Assembly: GCA_902581445.1 (NCBI GenBank)
Contig: CACHOG010000006.1
Location: forward strand, 1-64,000
Origin: an uncultured Pelagibacteraceae bacterium
GTDB taxonomy: Bacteria; Pseudomonadota; Alphaproteobacteria; Pelagibacterales; Pelagibacteraceae
Direction of reading: 5' to 3'
Length of the DNA: 64,000 nucleotides
Within the stretch, counting starts at the first letter, position 1. The number at the start of each line of letters is the position of its first letter. Both the position numbers and the translations under genes were made by a program. The notes under the pieces are model-generated. The model saw nothing but the letters and a program-made list of their open reading frames with translations. It did not search any database and was not told where the DNA came from. Shown here in pieces: positions 1 through 11,110 of this stretch.

Positions 1-16
1 TGTCGCTTACTGGTTG

Positions 17-277
17 TTAAAGAGCGTTTATTTTTTTTGTAATTCTTGACAAATTTCTTGAAGCATTTCCCTTTTTAATTATCCCGGTTTTTGCAATTCT
101 CATTATTTCAGAATTTAATTTAGGTAAAAAATTTAGAGCTTCTTTTTTATTTTTTTTTTCAATTAAAACGTTCATCTTTTTTATAGCGTTTCTAAACCTA
201 CTTTTTCTTAGTTTATTAACCTTAGTCTCTCTAGATATTTTTCTAGTAGTTTTAATCGCGGATTTTGTATTTGCCAT
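17..277 (-). CDS. rpsT: 30S ribosomal protein S20
   Basis: S20 is a primary binder of 16S rRNA in the small subunit. The protein is 86 residues, very rich in Lys and Arg, and starts MANTKSAIKTTRK, typical of the family. The frame stays open 13 codons further upstream to an ATG at 316, but that extension has no S20 character, so I take the ATG at 277. It lies downstream of mutM on the same strand with a 51-bp gap that contains its own promoter. In alphaproteobacteria rpsT usually sits beside dnaA, which would lie just outside the window (not seen here). Confidence 0.95.
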   Translation of the reverse strand: MANTKSAIKTTRKISRETKVNKLRKSRFRNAIKKMNVLIEKKNKKEALNFLPKLNSEIMRIAKTGIIKKGNASRNLSRITKKINAL

Positions 278-287
278 AACGCGAGGA

Positions 288-316
288 GATATAACTGCTG
301 AAATAAGCATGGTCAA
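288..316 (-). promoter_or_regulatory. Putative sigma-70-type promoter of rpsT
   Basis: Read on the minus strand, TTGACC (316-311) and TATATC (293-288) are separated by exactly 17 bp. The -10 box ends only 10 nt before the rpsT ATG, so the predicted transcript has a leader of about 3-4 nt. The -35 box lies in the loop of an inverted repeat (302-309 with 318-325, AATAAGCA/TGCTTATT). Between the -10 box and the ATG lies TCTCCTC, the opposite of a Shine-Dalgarno sequence, which also argues against conventional initiation. Confidence 0.55.
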
Positions 317-328
317 CTGCTTATTTTT

Positions 329-1192
329 TTATTTTTGACAATTATTACAATAAAAAGTAGATCTATTAGAAATAACTATGCGCATGATTTTCCCTTCACA
401 ATTCATTTTAGGACATTTCTTGCCTTCTCTTTCATAAACTTTAAAATATTTCTGAAAACTACCAAAATCACCAGATGTATTGACAAAATTTCTAATACTT
501 GATCCACCTTTTTTAATTGAATTATTTAGAACAATTTTTGAATATTTAACTAAGTCATTTAATTCATAATCTGAAAGGTCACAACATTTTTTTTGAGGGT
601 TAATTTTGCTTTGAAATAAAATTTCTGACGCATAAATATTACCAATTCCAGAGACAAATTTTTGATCTAAAAGATAATTTTTTATATTTTTTTTTTTATC
701 ATTTAGTTTACTTTTTACGTAATTATAATTAAAATTTTTATTAAATGGTTCAATGCCATAATTGTTAATAAAATTTTTTAACTTTATAGGATTGTTCAAA
801 ATGAGGAAATATCCAAATCTTCTAGGATCATTGTAAACTAGTCTTAAATTTTTGAATATTAATTCAACATGGTTATGTTTTTTTGGTAAAAATGGTGAAT
901 GATAAAAACTTGTATTAGTTACTAAGTTTTTCTTATTTTTTTTTATAACATGTATTGTTCCAGACATGCCCAAATGTAATATACAATACAATTTATTTGA
1001 AAATTCTATAATTATATATTTAGAAAATCTTTTTATGTTAAGAATTTTTCGATTTTTAATAATATTTTCAAAATTTTTTGGAAGTTTAAATCTTAGATTT
1101 CTATTTCTAACTATTACTTTGAGAACTTTTTGTGATTTAAGGTTTTTTACAAGTGACTGTTTGACAATTTCTACTTCTGGCAATTCTGGCAT
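329..1192 (-). CDS. mutM: Formamidopyrimidine-DNA glycosylase (Fpg/MutM)
   Basis: Bifunctional glycosylase/AP lyase of base excision repair that removes 8-oxoguanine and formamidopyrimidines. The 287-residue protein begins MPELPEVE, where Pro2 is the catalytic nucleophile and Glu3 the acid. It ends in a zinc finger with C-x4-C followed by RSTFYCNNCQK (C-x2-C), the spacing I recall for alphaproteobacterial Fpg. The central YNDPRRFG segment is the family's DNA-binding loop region. It is divergent from ubiE by 35 bp and lies upstream of rpsT on the same strand. Confidence 0.96.
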   Translation of the reverse strand: MPELPEVEIVKQSLVKNLKSQKVLKVIVRNRNLRFKLPKNFENIIKNRKILNIKRFSKYIIIEFSNKLYCILHLGMSGTIHVIKKNKKNLVTNTSFYHSPFLPKKHNHVELIFKNLRLVYNDPRRFGYFLILNNPIKLKNFINNYGIEPFNKNFNYNYVKSKLNDKKKNIKNYLLDQKFVSGIGNIYASEILFQSKINPQKKCCDLSDYELNDLVKYSKIVLNNSIKKGGSSIRNFVNTSGDFGSFQKYFKVYEREGKKCPKMNCEGKIMRIVISNRSTFYCNNCQK

Positions 1193-1227
1193 TTAGTATT
1201 ATATTAACAGATAATTTAAAAATTATA

Positions 1228-1932
1228 ATGAAACAAATTTTACAAAATAATAAAGGTCTTGTTCAGAAGGTCTTCGACAAAGTATCTAACAAATACGATT
1301 TAATGAATGATTTTATGTCACTTGGCATTCACAGGCTTTGGAAGAAAGATTTAATAAATATGTTGGCGCCTTCAAAAAATACAAAATTAATAGATGTTGG
1401 ATGTGGTACAGGAGATGTTGGTAAGTTATTCATGGAGTCTGTTAATTATAATGGCGCTGTTTACAATGTTGACCCAAATAAAAATATGATAAATGAAGGG
1501 AAAAAAAAGTTCAAAAATATTGATAATATAAAATGGTTCGTAAATTCAGCTGAAAATTTAAAATTTAAAAGTAATTATTTCGATTTTTATACAATTAGCT
1601 TCGGATTAAGAAATACCAAAAATATTAATAAATCTTTAAAAGAAGCTTTTAGGGTTCTAAAACCAGGTGGAAAATTTTTATGCCTAGAATTTTCGAAAGT
1701 TCAGAATGAAAATTTCAGAAAAATTTATAAAGAATATTCTAAATTAATACCTAAAATAGGTGATTTCATTGTTGGGGATAAAAAACCATATGAATACTTA
1801 GTTGAGAGTATAGATAAGTTTATTAATCAAGAGGAATTGCTTGATTGCATGGAAAAAAATAAATTTACAAATTGTAAATATAGAAATTTGAATGGTGGAA
1901 TAGTTGCAATCCATTCTGGTTGGAAGGTTTAA
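1228..1932 (+). CDS. ubiE: Ubiquinone/menaquinone biosynthesis C-methyltransferase
   Basis: SAM-dependent C-methyltransferase that methylates the benzoquinol ring in ubiquinone synthesis. The 234-residue protein has N-terminal VFDKVSNKYDLMNDFMSLG, the SAM motif I LIDVGCGTGDVG near residue 55, RVLKPGGKFLCLEFS around residue 150, and the C-terminal GGIVAIHSGWK signature. Its TAA overlaps the ATG of ubiB by one base, implying translational coupling. First gene of the ubiE-ubiB-coaBC-dut run. Confidence 0.96.
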   Translation: MKQILQNNKGLVQKVFDKVSNKYDLMNDFMSLGIHRLWKKDLINMLAPSKNTKLIDVGCGTGDVGKLFMESVNYNGAVYNVDPNKNMINEGKKKFKNIDNIKWFVNSAENLKFKSNYFDFYTISFGLRNTKNINKSLKEAFRVLKPGGKFLCLEFSKVQNENFRKIYKEYSKLIPKIGDFIVGDKKPYEYLVESIDKFINQEELLDCMEKNKFTNCKYRNLNGGIVAIHSGWKV

Positions 1933-3500
1933 TGTTAAAAAAATTTTATATTTTGTTCAGGATTGCAAGAAGATTGGCTAAATCTGATGCGGTCGAAATA
2001 GTTTCCAGAATTCATCAACCACCGTTTATTATCAAAATTTTACTTAGCGTTTTTGCCTTTTCATTTTCCAAAAAAAATGATTCCTTGGATAATAAATCTG
2101 ATGAGGACAAACTATGCGAATCCATCCAAGGTATGGGTACAACTTTTATCAAACTAGGTCAGTTTTTAGCTACACGACCAGATATAATTGGAGAGGAAGT
2201 TTCAAAAAAATTAGAGAAACTTCAAGATAGATTGCCTCCATTTACAATGTCAGAGGCTAAAAATATTTTAAAGGAAAATTTGGGCGTCGATAATTTTAAT
2301 TCTATTTTAAACCTTAGTGAACCATTGGCTGCAGCATCTATTGCACAAGTTCATAAAGCGCAAATTAATGATGATGGTACAGTAAAAGATGTAGCAATTA
2401 AAATATTAAGACCTGAAATCAGGAAAGTTTTTAATGAGGAGATAGATGCTTTAATGCTTCTAGCTTATATAATTCAAAGCACAGTATCAAAAACAAAGAG
2501 ACTTAAATTAATAGAAGTAGTTTTTCTTCTTAAAGAAATTACTAATCATGAAATGGATTTAAGATTTGAGGCAGCGGCCGCAAACGAATTCGCTGAAAAT
2601 ACAAAAAATGACTCGGGATTTTTTGTACCTAAAATATACTGGAATTATACTAGTGAAAAAGTTTTGACTTTAGATTGGGTTGATGGTGTTTCGATAAGAG
2701 AAAGAGATTTAATTAATGAAAAAAATATAGATACGAAAAATATAGCATCAAATATAATTCAACATTTTTTAAGACATGCGGTAAGAGATGGTTTTTTTCA
2801 TGCAGATATGCATCAAGGTAATTTGTTTATAAATGAAAGTGGACAGATTGTACCGATTGATTTTGGTATAATGGGTAGAATAGATAAACTAAATAGAAGA
2901 TACTTGGCAGAGATTTTATTTGGTTTTATTCAAAGAGATTATAAAAAAGTGGCAGAAGTCCATCTCGTAGCAGGCTTAGTTCCTAATAATGTGAATGTTG
3001 ATGAACTCGCTCAAGCTTTGAGATCGATAGGTGAGCCGATTTTTGGTCAATCTGTTAAGGATATTTCAGGTGGTAGATTACTTAAACAGTTATTTGATAT
3101 TACAGAGAAATTTAACATGCCAACTCAACCTCAGCTGCTCTTGTTACAAAAAACAATGGTTGTGGTTGAAGGTGTTGCAAGAAAACTTAATCCAGAAACT
3201 AATATTTGGGAAACTTCAAGGCCAGTTCTAGAAAAATGGCTTAGAGAAACCAAAGATCCAATAAATAATTTTACTGAAACTTTAAAAGACTCTGCAGAGG
3301 TTTTAAAAAAACTTCCTGAATTACCGCAAATGATGGAAAAAGCAAATCAAGCGCTAACATTTCTTGCTAGTGGTCAAATTCCTCAAAATTCAAATTCTTA
3401 CTCTGCAATGAAAAATAAAGAACTAGAAATGAAATCCTTTAGAAATCAAAGTATTATTGGTTTATTATTGCTTGTATTTATAGGTTTCATAGTATTTTAA
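1932..3500 (+). CDS. ubiB: UbiB-family atypical kinase/ATPase for ubiquinone biosynthesis
   Basis: Membrane-associated protein-kinase-like ATPase needed for aerobic ubiquinone synthesis. A TTG lies four codons upstream inside ubiE, but the ATG at 1932, sharing one base with the ubiE stop, is the better start (522 residues). Visible are the KLGQ motif (about residues 74-77), the Ala-rich loop AAASIAQVHKA that replaces the glycine-rich loop, HADMHQGN of the catalytic loop, IDFGIMG (the DFG equivalent) and a hydrophobic C-terminal segment likely to be a membrane anchor. The adjacent ubiE agrees with the role. Confidence 0.95.
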   Translation: MLKKFYILFRIARRLAKSDAVEIVSRIHQPPFIIKILLSVFAFSFSKKNDSLDNKSDEDKLCESIQGMGTTFIKLGQFLATRPDIIGEEVSKKLEKLQDRLPPFTMSEAKNILKENLGVDNFNSILNLSEPLAAASIAQVHKAQINDDGTVKDVAIKILRPEIRKVFNEEIDALMLLAYIIQSTVSKTKRLKLIEVVFLLKEITNHEMDLRFEAAAANEFAENTKNDSGFFVPKIYWNYTSEKVLTLDWVDGVSIRERDLINEKNIDTKNIASNIIQHFLRHAVRDGFFHADMHQGNLFINESGQIVPIDFGIMGRIDKLNRRYLAEILFGFIQRDYKKVAEVHLVAGLVPNNVNVDELAQALRSIGEPIFGQSVKDISGGRLLKQLFDITEKFNMPTQPQLLLLQKTMVVVEGVARKLNPETNIWETSRPVLEKWLRETKDPINNFTETLKDSAEVLKKLPELPQMMEKANQALTFLASGQIPQNSNSYSAMKNKELEMKSFRNQSIIGLLLLVFIGFIVF

Positions 3501-3507
3501 TCTCAAA

Positions 3508-4704
3508 ATGAGCGAATTAAAAAATAAAAAAATTTTATTAGTAATAACAGGCGGAATTGCTGCCTATAAGTCTTTGGAATTAATTAGACTTCTTAAAAAA
3601 AAAGGTAGCTTAGTTAAAAGTATTCTTTCCAAGAATGCTATTAAATTTGTAACACCTCTTTCTGTTGCTGCTTTATCTCAAGAAAAAGTTTATACGGATT
3701 TATTTGATCCAAGTTCTGAAGCTGAGATGGATCATATTTCACTATCTAGGTGGGCAGATATAATATTAATTGCTCCAGCAACTGCAAATACATTATCAAA
3801 AATTTCAAATGCTAATGCAGACGATTTAGCGTCAACTGTATTGTTGGCTGCAGATAAAGAATTTTATATTGCTCCAGCTATGAACGTTAGAATGTGGGAA
3901 AATAAATCCAATCAAAACAATATAAATATTATAAAAAATATGGGTCATGAATTTATAGGTCCAGATATCGGTGATATGGCATGTGGGGAATATGGTGAAG
4001 GTAAAATGACCGAACCAATAGAGATAATTAATTATTTGGAGAAAAAATTTAAAGAATTAAAAAAAAATAATGGCCTGAAAGCACTTGTTACTGCCGGACC
4101 TACCAAAGAATTTATTGATCCAGTAAGATATATAACTAACAAATCAAGTGGAAAACAAGGTTATGAGCTAGCAAATTCACTTAGAAAAAGTGGGTTTAAT
4201 ACAACTCTTATATCGGGTCCAACGCAACTTGATCCAATTAAAGATGTAAAAATAATCAATGTTAATTCAGCAAAAGAGATGTTTGATGCCGTAATTGAGA
4301 AACTGCCTGTGGATGTGGCAATTTTTTCTGCTGCTGTTGCAGATTTTAAAGTCAAAGACGTAAACGTAAATAAAATTAAAAATAAAGAAAATTATAGCCT
4401 TAATTTAGAAAAAAATATTGATATTTTAAAACATGTTTCAAACCATAATTCCTTGAGACCTAAATTGGTTATAGGTTTTTCCGCTGAAACCAATGATGTA
4501 ATCGAGAATTCACAAAAGAAAATAAATGAAAAAAATTGTGATTGGTTAATTGCAAACGATGTTTCTAATAACGAGATAGGCTTTGACTCAGATTTTAATG
4601 AAGTAAGCATCTTGTATAAAAACGGTGAAATTGAAAATATATCCAAAGATAAAAAATCTGTAATTGCTTACAAAATTGTAAAAAAAATTGTTTCAAATCT
4701 GTAA
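3508..4704 (+). CDS. coaBC: Bifunctional phosphopantothenoylcysteine decarboxylase/synthetase
   Basis: Catalyses two consecutive steps of coenzyme A synthesis, coupling 4'-phosphopantothenate to cysteine (CoaB) and decarboxylating the product (CoaC). The 398-residue protein has the N-terminal flavoprotein domain beginning KKILLVITGGIAAYK, the substrate-binding PAMNVRMW motif and MACGEYGEGKM with the catalytic Cys. The CoaB half starts near residue 190 with LVTAGPTKEFIDPVRYITN. It lies 7 bp after ubiB and 6 bp before dut, the usual alphaproteobacterial order. Confidence 0.96.
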   Translation: MSELKNKKILLVITGGIAAYKSLELIRLLKKKGSLVKSILSKNAIKFVTPLSVAALSQEKVYTDLFDPSSEAEMDHISLSRWADIILIAPATANTLSKISNANADDLASTVLLAADKEFYIAPAMNVRMWENKSNQNNINIIKNMGHEFIGPDIGDMACGEYGEGKMTEPIEIINYLEKKFKELKKNNGLKALVTAGPTKEFIDPVRYITNKSSGKQGYELANSLRKSGFNTTLISGPTQLDPIKDVKIINVNSAKEMFDAVIEKLPVDVAIFSAAVADFKVKDVNVNKIKNKENYSLNLEKNIDILKHVSNHNSLRPKLVIGFSAETNDVIENSQKKINEKNCDWLIANDVSNNEIGFDSDFNEVSILYKNGEIENISKDKKSVIAYKIVKKIVSNL

Positions 4705-4710
4705 TAATTA

Positions 4711-5148
4711 ATGGTTAAAGTTTTAGTAAAAAGGCTTGATCCAAAAGTAAAGTTGCCAAAATATAAAACTAGTGGCTCATCAGGGATGGATTTAATGGCA
4801 TTTATTGAAAACCCAATTAAAATCAAGCCTGGATGTTCAGCTTTAATTCCAACTGGAATTTCAATAGCGTTTCCTGAGGAATTTGAAGTTCAAATAAGAC
4901 CAAGATCTGGATTAGCAGCTAAACAAAGTATTGGTGTTCTTAACACTCCAGGGACTATTGATAGTGATTATCGAGGCGAACTTAAAGTAATAATCTTTAA
5001 TCATGGTGAAAATGAATTTGTGGTAAATTGTGATGATAGAATAGCACAGATGATTCTCATGCCAGTATTAAAAATCGAATTTGAAGAGGTAAATGAACTT
5101 CCTAAAACAATTAGAGGAAGTGGAGGTTTTGGTTCTACTGGCAAATGA
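4711..5148 (+). CDS. dut: dUTP diphosphatase
   Basis: Hydrolyses dUTP to dUMP, keeping uracil out of DNA and feeding dTMP synthesis. At 145 residues it is of normal length and carries the trimeric dUTPase motifs: SSGMDLMA (motif 1), RPRSGLAAK (motif 2), NTPGTIDSDYRGEL (motif 3), DRIAQMIL (motif 4) and the C-terminal arm RGSGGFGSTG (motif 5). Its stop overlaps the start of the next gene by 4 bp (ATGA). Confidence 0.97.
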   Translation: MVKVLVKRLDPKVKLPKYKTSGSSGMDLMAFIENPIKIKPGCSALIPTGISIAFPEEFEVQIRPRSGLAAKQSIGVLNTPGTIDSDYRGELKVIIFNHGENEFVVNCDDRIAQMILMPVLKIEFEEVNELPKTIRGSGGFGSTGK

Positions 5149-5903
5149 GGATAAGTCTTTCCATAAAGCAGATAGAAAAATATTCAAGACAAATGGTTCT
5201 GAAAAATGTTGGAACGATAGGTCAAAAAAAAATACTTAATTCGAATGTTTTGATTGTAGGGGTCGGCGGTCTTGGCTGTCCAATTGTTGACTATTTATCT
5301 AGAGCAGGAGTGGGTAAAATAGGCATAGTTGATCACGATAAAGTAGATGCCTCAAACATACATCGTCAATCAATTTATACATTGAAGGATATAGGAAAAT
5401 ATAAAGTTGAGGTGTTAAAAAAAAAAATAATTGATATTAATCCTGACGTTAAAACTAAAATTTACAAAAATAAATTTAATAATAAAAATGCTTATAAAAT
5501 ATTAAATCAATTTGACATTATTGTAGATGGATCAGATAACTTTAAGACAAAATTTTTATTGAATTATTTAGCAAATAAATTAAGAAAAATATTTATAGTC
5601 GGTGCTATAAGTGGATATAATGGTCATATTTTTTCATTTAATTTTAAAAAGAATGATGTGGCATGTTTAAAATGTTTCTATCAATCAGAGGTTAATGAAG
5701 AGGTTTTAAACTGCGAGACTGATGGAATTTTAGGTCCTGTTGCAGGTATCGTGGGAAACATACAAGCAAATGAGGTTCTTAAATATATATTGGGTCTAAA
5801 AAATGAATTAAAAAATAAAATTTTAATAATAGATCTATTAAATTTGACTTTTAGACAAACCAGGTTTTCAAAAAAAAAGAACTGTATATGCCGAAAAAGA
5901 TAA
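5145..5903 (+). CDS. ThiF/MoeB/HesA-family adenylyltransferase
   Basis: E1-like enzyme that adenylates the C-terminus of a small sulfur-carrier protein (ThiS or MoaD type) before sulfur transfer. The 252-residue protein has the nucleotide loop VGVGGLGCPIVDYL, the adenylation motif DKVDASNIHRQ and the conserved CETDGILGPVAG segment that holds the reactive Cys in relatives. Zinc ligands are CLKC and, at the extreme C-terminus, CIC, spaced one residue apart rather than the usual two. Without a neighbouring moa or thi gene I cannot say whether it serves molybdopterin, thiamine or both. Confidence 0.88.
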   Translation: MRISLSIKQIEKYSRQMVLKNVGTIGQKKILNSNVLIVGVGGLGCPIVDYLSRAGVGKIGIVDHDKVDASNIHRQSIYTLKDIGKYKVEVLKKKIIDINPDVKTKIYKNKFNNKNAYKILNQFDIIVDGSDNFKTKFLLNYLANKLRKIFIVGAISGYNGHIFSFNFKKNDVACLKCFYQSEVNEEVLNCETDGILGPVAGIVGNIQANEVLKYILGLKNELKNKILIIDLLNLTFRQTRFSKKKNCICRKR

Positions 5904-6328
5904 TTTTTCTTATTTTGATTTTTTTTTGTACTGGTGCATTTAGTAACGAAAATTACTATTTAATGCTCAAAAATTCTAAAGTTAATGTTAGAATTGGTCC
6001 AGGTTTAGATTATCCTGTAAAATTTATTTATAAGAAAAAATATTTACCAGTAAAAGTCATTGATAAAAAAGAGAACTTTAGAAAAGTAATTGACTATAAA
6101 AAAAATAGTGGATGGATACATATCTCTCAATTGAAAAAAATAAATTCTGTAATAGTTTTATCAAACAGAATTCTTTTTAAAAAACCTACTTCAAACTCAA
6201 AACCTATTGCAAATATTGAGAGTGGTAAATTGTTTTTTCTAGAAAAATGTAAAAAAAATTGGTGCCAAGTTAGTAGTCAAAATTATTCAGGATGGATTCA
6301 TATGGATAATGTGTGGGGAAAAGACTAG
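5888..6328 (+). CDS. Secreted SH3-domain protein
   Basis: 146-residue protein with a cleavable-looking signal peptide (MPKKIIFLILIFFCTGAFS) followed by two bacterial SH3-like repeats, roughly residues 25-80 and 90-145. Hallmarks are VNVRIGPGLDYPVKF, SGWIHISQL, and in the second repeat CKKNWCQVS with SGWIHMDNVWG. Such domains usually bind cell-wall or peptide ligands in the periplasm, and the exact role is unknown. It overlaps the end of the E1-like gene by 16 bp and converges on the DUF2061 gene with a 2-bp gap. Confidence 0.85.
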   Translation: MPKKIIFLILIFFCTGAFSNENYYLMLKNSKVNVRIGPGLDYPVKFIYKKKYLPVKVIDKKENFRKVIDYKKNSGWIHISQLKKINSVIVLSNRILFKKPTSNSKPIANIESGKLFFLEKCKKNWCQVSSQNYSGWIHMDNVWGKD

Positions 6329-6330
6329 TG

Positions 6331-6579
6331 TTATTTTTTCTTACTCAATTTGCTCGTCCAGATTTTATCTAGCACAAAGTACCATACCGCATTAGCTAAA
6401 GGCTCTACGATAGCATCTGTTAATGCAATCATAAACGATACGTCTGCTATTAACATTAAAACTGTAATAGCAATCGCAAAATGTCCTAATGTGTAGATTA
6501 AAGTTCTTAATAACGAACCTTTGTTACTATCATAAAACGATTTGCTGGTTTGAAATATTCCTCTAGTTAATTCAGTCAT
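6331..6579 (-). CDS. DUF2061 small membrane protein
   Basis: 82-residue integral membrane protein with two hydrophobic segments (about residues 27-50 and 55-72) and the DUF2061-type features LLRTLIYTLGHF and AVWYFVLDKIW. It follows katG by 14 bp on the same strand, so it is probably co-transcribed with the catalase-peroxidase. The function of the family is unknown, and the operon position is the only hint of a link to peroxide stress. Confidence 0.8.
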   Translation of the reverse strand: MTELTRGIFQTSKSFYDSNKGSLLRTLIYTLGHFAIAITVLMLIADVSFMIALTDAIVEPLANAVWYFVLDKIWTSKLSKKK

Positions 6580-6593
6580 AAGCTAATTATAGC

Positions 6594-8841
<2,248 letters not shown>

Positions 8842-8845
8842 TATA

Positions 8846-8860
8846 TTAGAATGATTCTAA
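8846..8860. promoter_or_regulatory. Perfect 7-1-7 palindrome, candidate Irr (ICE-type) box
   Basis: TTAGAATGATTCTAA is a perfect inverted repeat of two 7-mers around one central base, 39 bp before the katG start. The 7-1-7 layout is that of Fur/PerR-family operators, and the TTAGAA...TTCTAA half-sites resemble the Irr box (iron control element) of alphaproteobacteria as I recall it. The gene immediately upstream encodes an Irr-like protein. That Irr binds here is inference. Confidence 0.7.
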
Positions 8861-8902
8861 AGTGTTTTTTTGTCCTACTTTATTAAATGTGAATAATTAT
8901 TG

Positions 8903-9316
8903 TTATTTATTAGAAACTTTAACCAAAACCTCTATTGATTTAATTTTTTTTCCTGGGAGGCTTTTTCTCAATTTAATTTCTTCGACATCTTTATCATGAA
9001 AGTCAATAAGTTCACTAGTAGTCTCGTTATAAAAATGGTGGTGATTTGTTACATTTGTATCGTAATATGTTTTATCAGAATTTAATGAAATTTCCTTTAT
9101 GTAACCTTTGTTCTTAAAGGCATTTATTGTATTATAAATTGTAGCTTGAGATATTTTAATATCTAATTTCTTTTTTAAAATTTTTCGAAGATCATCTATA
9201 GTAAAATGAAAAGTCTTTTTTCTGTCAAAAAGAATTTCACACATTTTTAATCTTTGCTTAGTAGTTCTTAAGCCTGCAGATCTTAATTTTTCCTCAAAAT
9301 GAGTATTATTATTCAT
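8903..9316 (-). CDS. irr: Fur-family regulator, Irr-like
   Basis: 137-residue Fur-superfamily transcription factor. The N-terminal winged helix includes LRTTKQRLKMCEILF and SQATIYNTINAFKNKG (about residues 16-72), followed by a dimerisation domain with His92-94 in NHHHFYNE, the haem-binding HHH motif of Irr. Two context facts support Irr rather than PerR or Zur: it diverges from fabA-fabB-fabI by 77 bp, the arrangement found with irr in other alphaproteobacteria, and a palindromic operator lies between it and katG. Irr proteins control iron and haem genes and are inactivated by haem or peroxide. Confidence 0.88.
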   Translation of the reverse strand: MNNNTHFEEKLRSAGLRTTKQRLKMCEILFDRKKTFHFTIDDLRKILKKKLDIKISQATIYNTINAFKNKGYIKEISLNSDKTYYDTNVTNHHHFYNETTSELIDFHDKDVEEIKLRKSLPGKKIKSIEVLVKVSNK

Positions 9317-9393
9317 TATTTAGCCTAATTTATCAGTTCAAATCTGATTGTATATTGTAAATTATCTAATTACAGTATTAAAGAACAAATTTT

Positions 9394-9897
9394 ATGGAAA
9401 AAAAATCAGCATACAATTACGATGACCTAATAAAGTGCGGTAATGGTGAGCTTTTTGGACCTGGGAATGCAAAACTTCCATTGCCACCAATGCTGATGTT
9501 TGACAGAATTACAGAAATTGAGGAAAATAAAGGTGCTTTTAGAAAAGGAGTTTTAAAAGCAGAATTAGATATTAAAAATGAGTTATGGTTTTTTGATTGT
9601 CATTTTAAAGAGGACCCTGTTATGCCTGGATGCCTTGGACTTGATGCAATGTGGCAACTAGTTGGATTCTATTTAGGCTGGCTTGGAAACCCTGGAAGAG
9701 GTAGAGCGTTAGGTGTTGGGGCAGTTAAGTTTACAGGTGAAGTATTAAAAAATGTTAAAATTGCAACGTATGAAATTGATATGAAGAGAATTTTAGTAAA
9801 AGAGGGTACAACAGTAGGTTTAGCAAATGGAATTCTTAAAGCGGATGATAAAAAAATATATTCTGCTGAAAATTTAAAAGTAGGGTTGTTCAAATAA
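9394..9897 (+). CDS. fabA: 3-hydroxydecanoyl-ACP dehydratase/isomerase
   Basis: Makes trans-2- and isomerises to cis-3-decenoyl-ACP, the branch point for anaerobic-type unsaturated fatty acid synthesis. The 167-residue protein has the FabA motif [20 protein letters not shown], with catalytic His and Asp, and GRGRALGVG. The stop codon overlaps the fabB start (TAATGA), giving tight coupling. Together with fabB it shows that unsaturated lipids are made by the FabA/FabB route. Confidence 0.97.
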   Translation: MEKKSAYNYDDLIKCGNGELFGPGNAKLPLPPMLMFDRITEIEENKGAFRKGVLKAELDIKNELWFFDCHFKEDPVMPGCLGLDAMWQLVGFYLGWLGNPGRGRALGVGAVKFTGEVLKNVKIATYEIDMKRILVKEGTTVGLANGILKADDKKIYSAENLKVGLFK

Positions 9898-11108
9898 TGA
9901 AAAGGGTAGTAGTAACTGGAATTGGTGTAGTTTCTTGTTTGGGCAATAATCAAAATGAAGTTTACAATTCTCTTATTAATTCAAAATCAGGTATTACTTT
10001 TTCTGAAGAGTATAAAGAATTCAATCTTAAGAGCCATGTTCATGGGTTGCCAAATATAAAGTTAGAAGATCACGTAGATAGAAAAGTTATTAGATTTATG
10101 GGAAAAGGTTCAGCTTACAATTATATTGCTATGAATGAAGCAGTAAAAGACTCTGGTTTAGAGAAAAAAGACGTAAGTAATATTTCTACAGGAATGGTAA
10201 TGGGGTCAGGGGGACCTTCAATTGAAAATGTAATTTTGGCTGCAGATAAAACTAGAGAAAAAAATCCAAAAAAAATGGGACCATTCGTAGTACCAAGAAC
10301 TATGGCAAGTACAGCCTCAGCAACTCTGGCTGTACCATTTAAAATAAAAGGTGTAAATTACACCATAAGTTCTGCATGCGCTACAAGTGGACACTGTATC
10401 GGTAATGCAATGGAATTAATTCAACTAGGAAAACAAAATATTATCTTTGCAGGCGGAAGTGATGAAGTTCACTTTGCAATGACAGCAATGTTTGATGCGA
10501 TGACCGCTTTATCATCCAAATACAATGATACACCAGATAAAGCATCAAGACCTTATGATAAAACTAGAGATGGATTTGTTATATCAGGTGGTGGTGGAGT
10601 TTTAGTGCTTGAAGAATATGAACATGCAAAAGCAAGAGGTGCAAAGATTTATGCAGAATTAACTGGCTATGGTGCAACATCTGATGGTTACGATATGGTA
10701 GCTCCATCTGGAGAAGGCGCGGTTAGATGTATGCAAATGGCTTTAAAAACTGCAAAAAATAAAATTGATTATATAAATACTCACGGGACATCAACGCCTG
10801 TTGGAGATATTACTGAATTAAAGGCAGTAGGTGAAGTATTTAAAGACTATAAACCGAAAATAAGTTCAACTAAATCACTATCTGGACATTCGCTAGGAGC
10901 TACTTCGGTTCATGAGGCTGTTTATAGTTTAATAATGATGAAAAATAATTTCATTTCAGCTTCTGCAAATATTGTTGATATGGATGATGAAGCAAAAAAA
11001 TATCCAATTGTTACAAAAGTAGAAAAAGATGTTTCCTTAAATTCTATAATGTCTAATAGTTTTGGTTTTGGTGGAACGAATGCAACTTTAGTTTTTGAGA
11101 AAGTTTAA
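9897..11108 (+). CDS. fabB: 3-oxoacyl-ACP synthase I
   Basis: Condensing enzyme (KAS I) that elongates the cis-3-decenoyl-ACP made by FabA. The 403-residue thiolase-fold protein carries the catalytic Cys in [12 protein letters not shown], the two active-site histidines in [11 protein letters not shown] and [11 protein letters not shown], and the C-terminal [12 protein letters not shown] loop. It lies between fabA (overlapping) and fabI (2-bp gap), so the three act as one lipid-synthesis operon. Confidence 0.97.
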   Translation: MKRVVVTGIGVVSCLGNNQNEVYNSLINSKSGITFSEEYKEFNLKSHVHGLPNIKLEDHVDRKVIRFMGKGSAYNYIAMNEAVKDSGLEKKDVSNISTGMVMGSGGPSIENVILAADKTREKNPKKMGPFVVPRTMASTASATLAVPFKIKGVNYTISSACATSGHCIGNAMELIQLGKQNIIFAGGSDEVHFAMTAMFDAMTALSSKYNDTPDKASRPYDKTRDGFVISGGGGVLVLEEYEHAKARGAKIYAELTGYGATSDGYDMVAPSGEGAVRCMQMALKTAKNKIDYINTHGTSTPVGDITELKAVGEVFKDYKPKISSTKSLSGHSLGATSVHEAVYSLIMMKNNFISASANIVDMDDEAKKYPIVTKVEKDVSLNSIMSNSFGFGGTNATLVFEKV

Positions 11109-11110
11109 TA

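Noticed and set aside
278-316. N-terminal extension of S20 from the upstream ATG
   Set aside because: The extra 13 residues have no S20 character and the internal start MANTKSAIK matches the family exactly; the predicted promoter also lies inside the extension.
302-330. Inverted repeat AATAAGCA/TGCTTATT followed by T7, like a plus-strand intrinsic terminator
   Set aside because: No plus-strand gene reads into it; on the minus strand, where rpsT and mutM lie, no T-run follows the stem. I keep it only as part of the rpsT promoter region.
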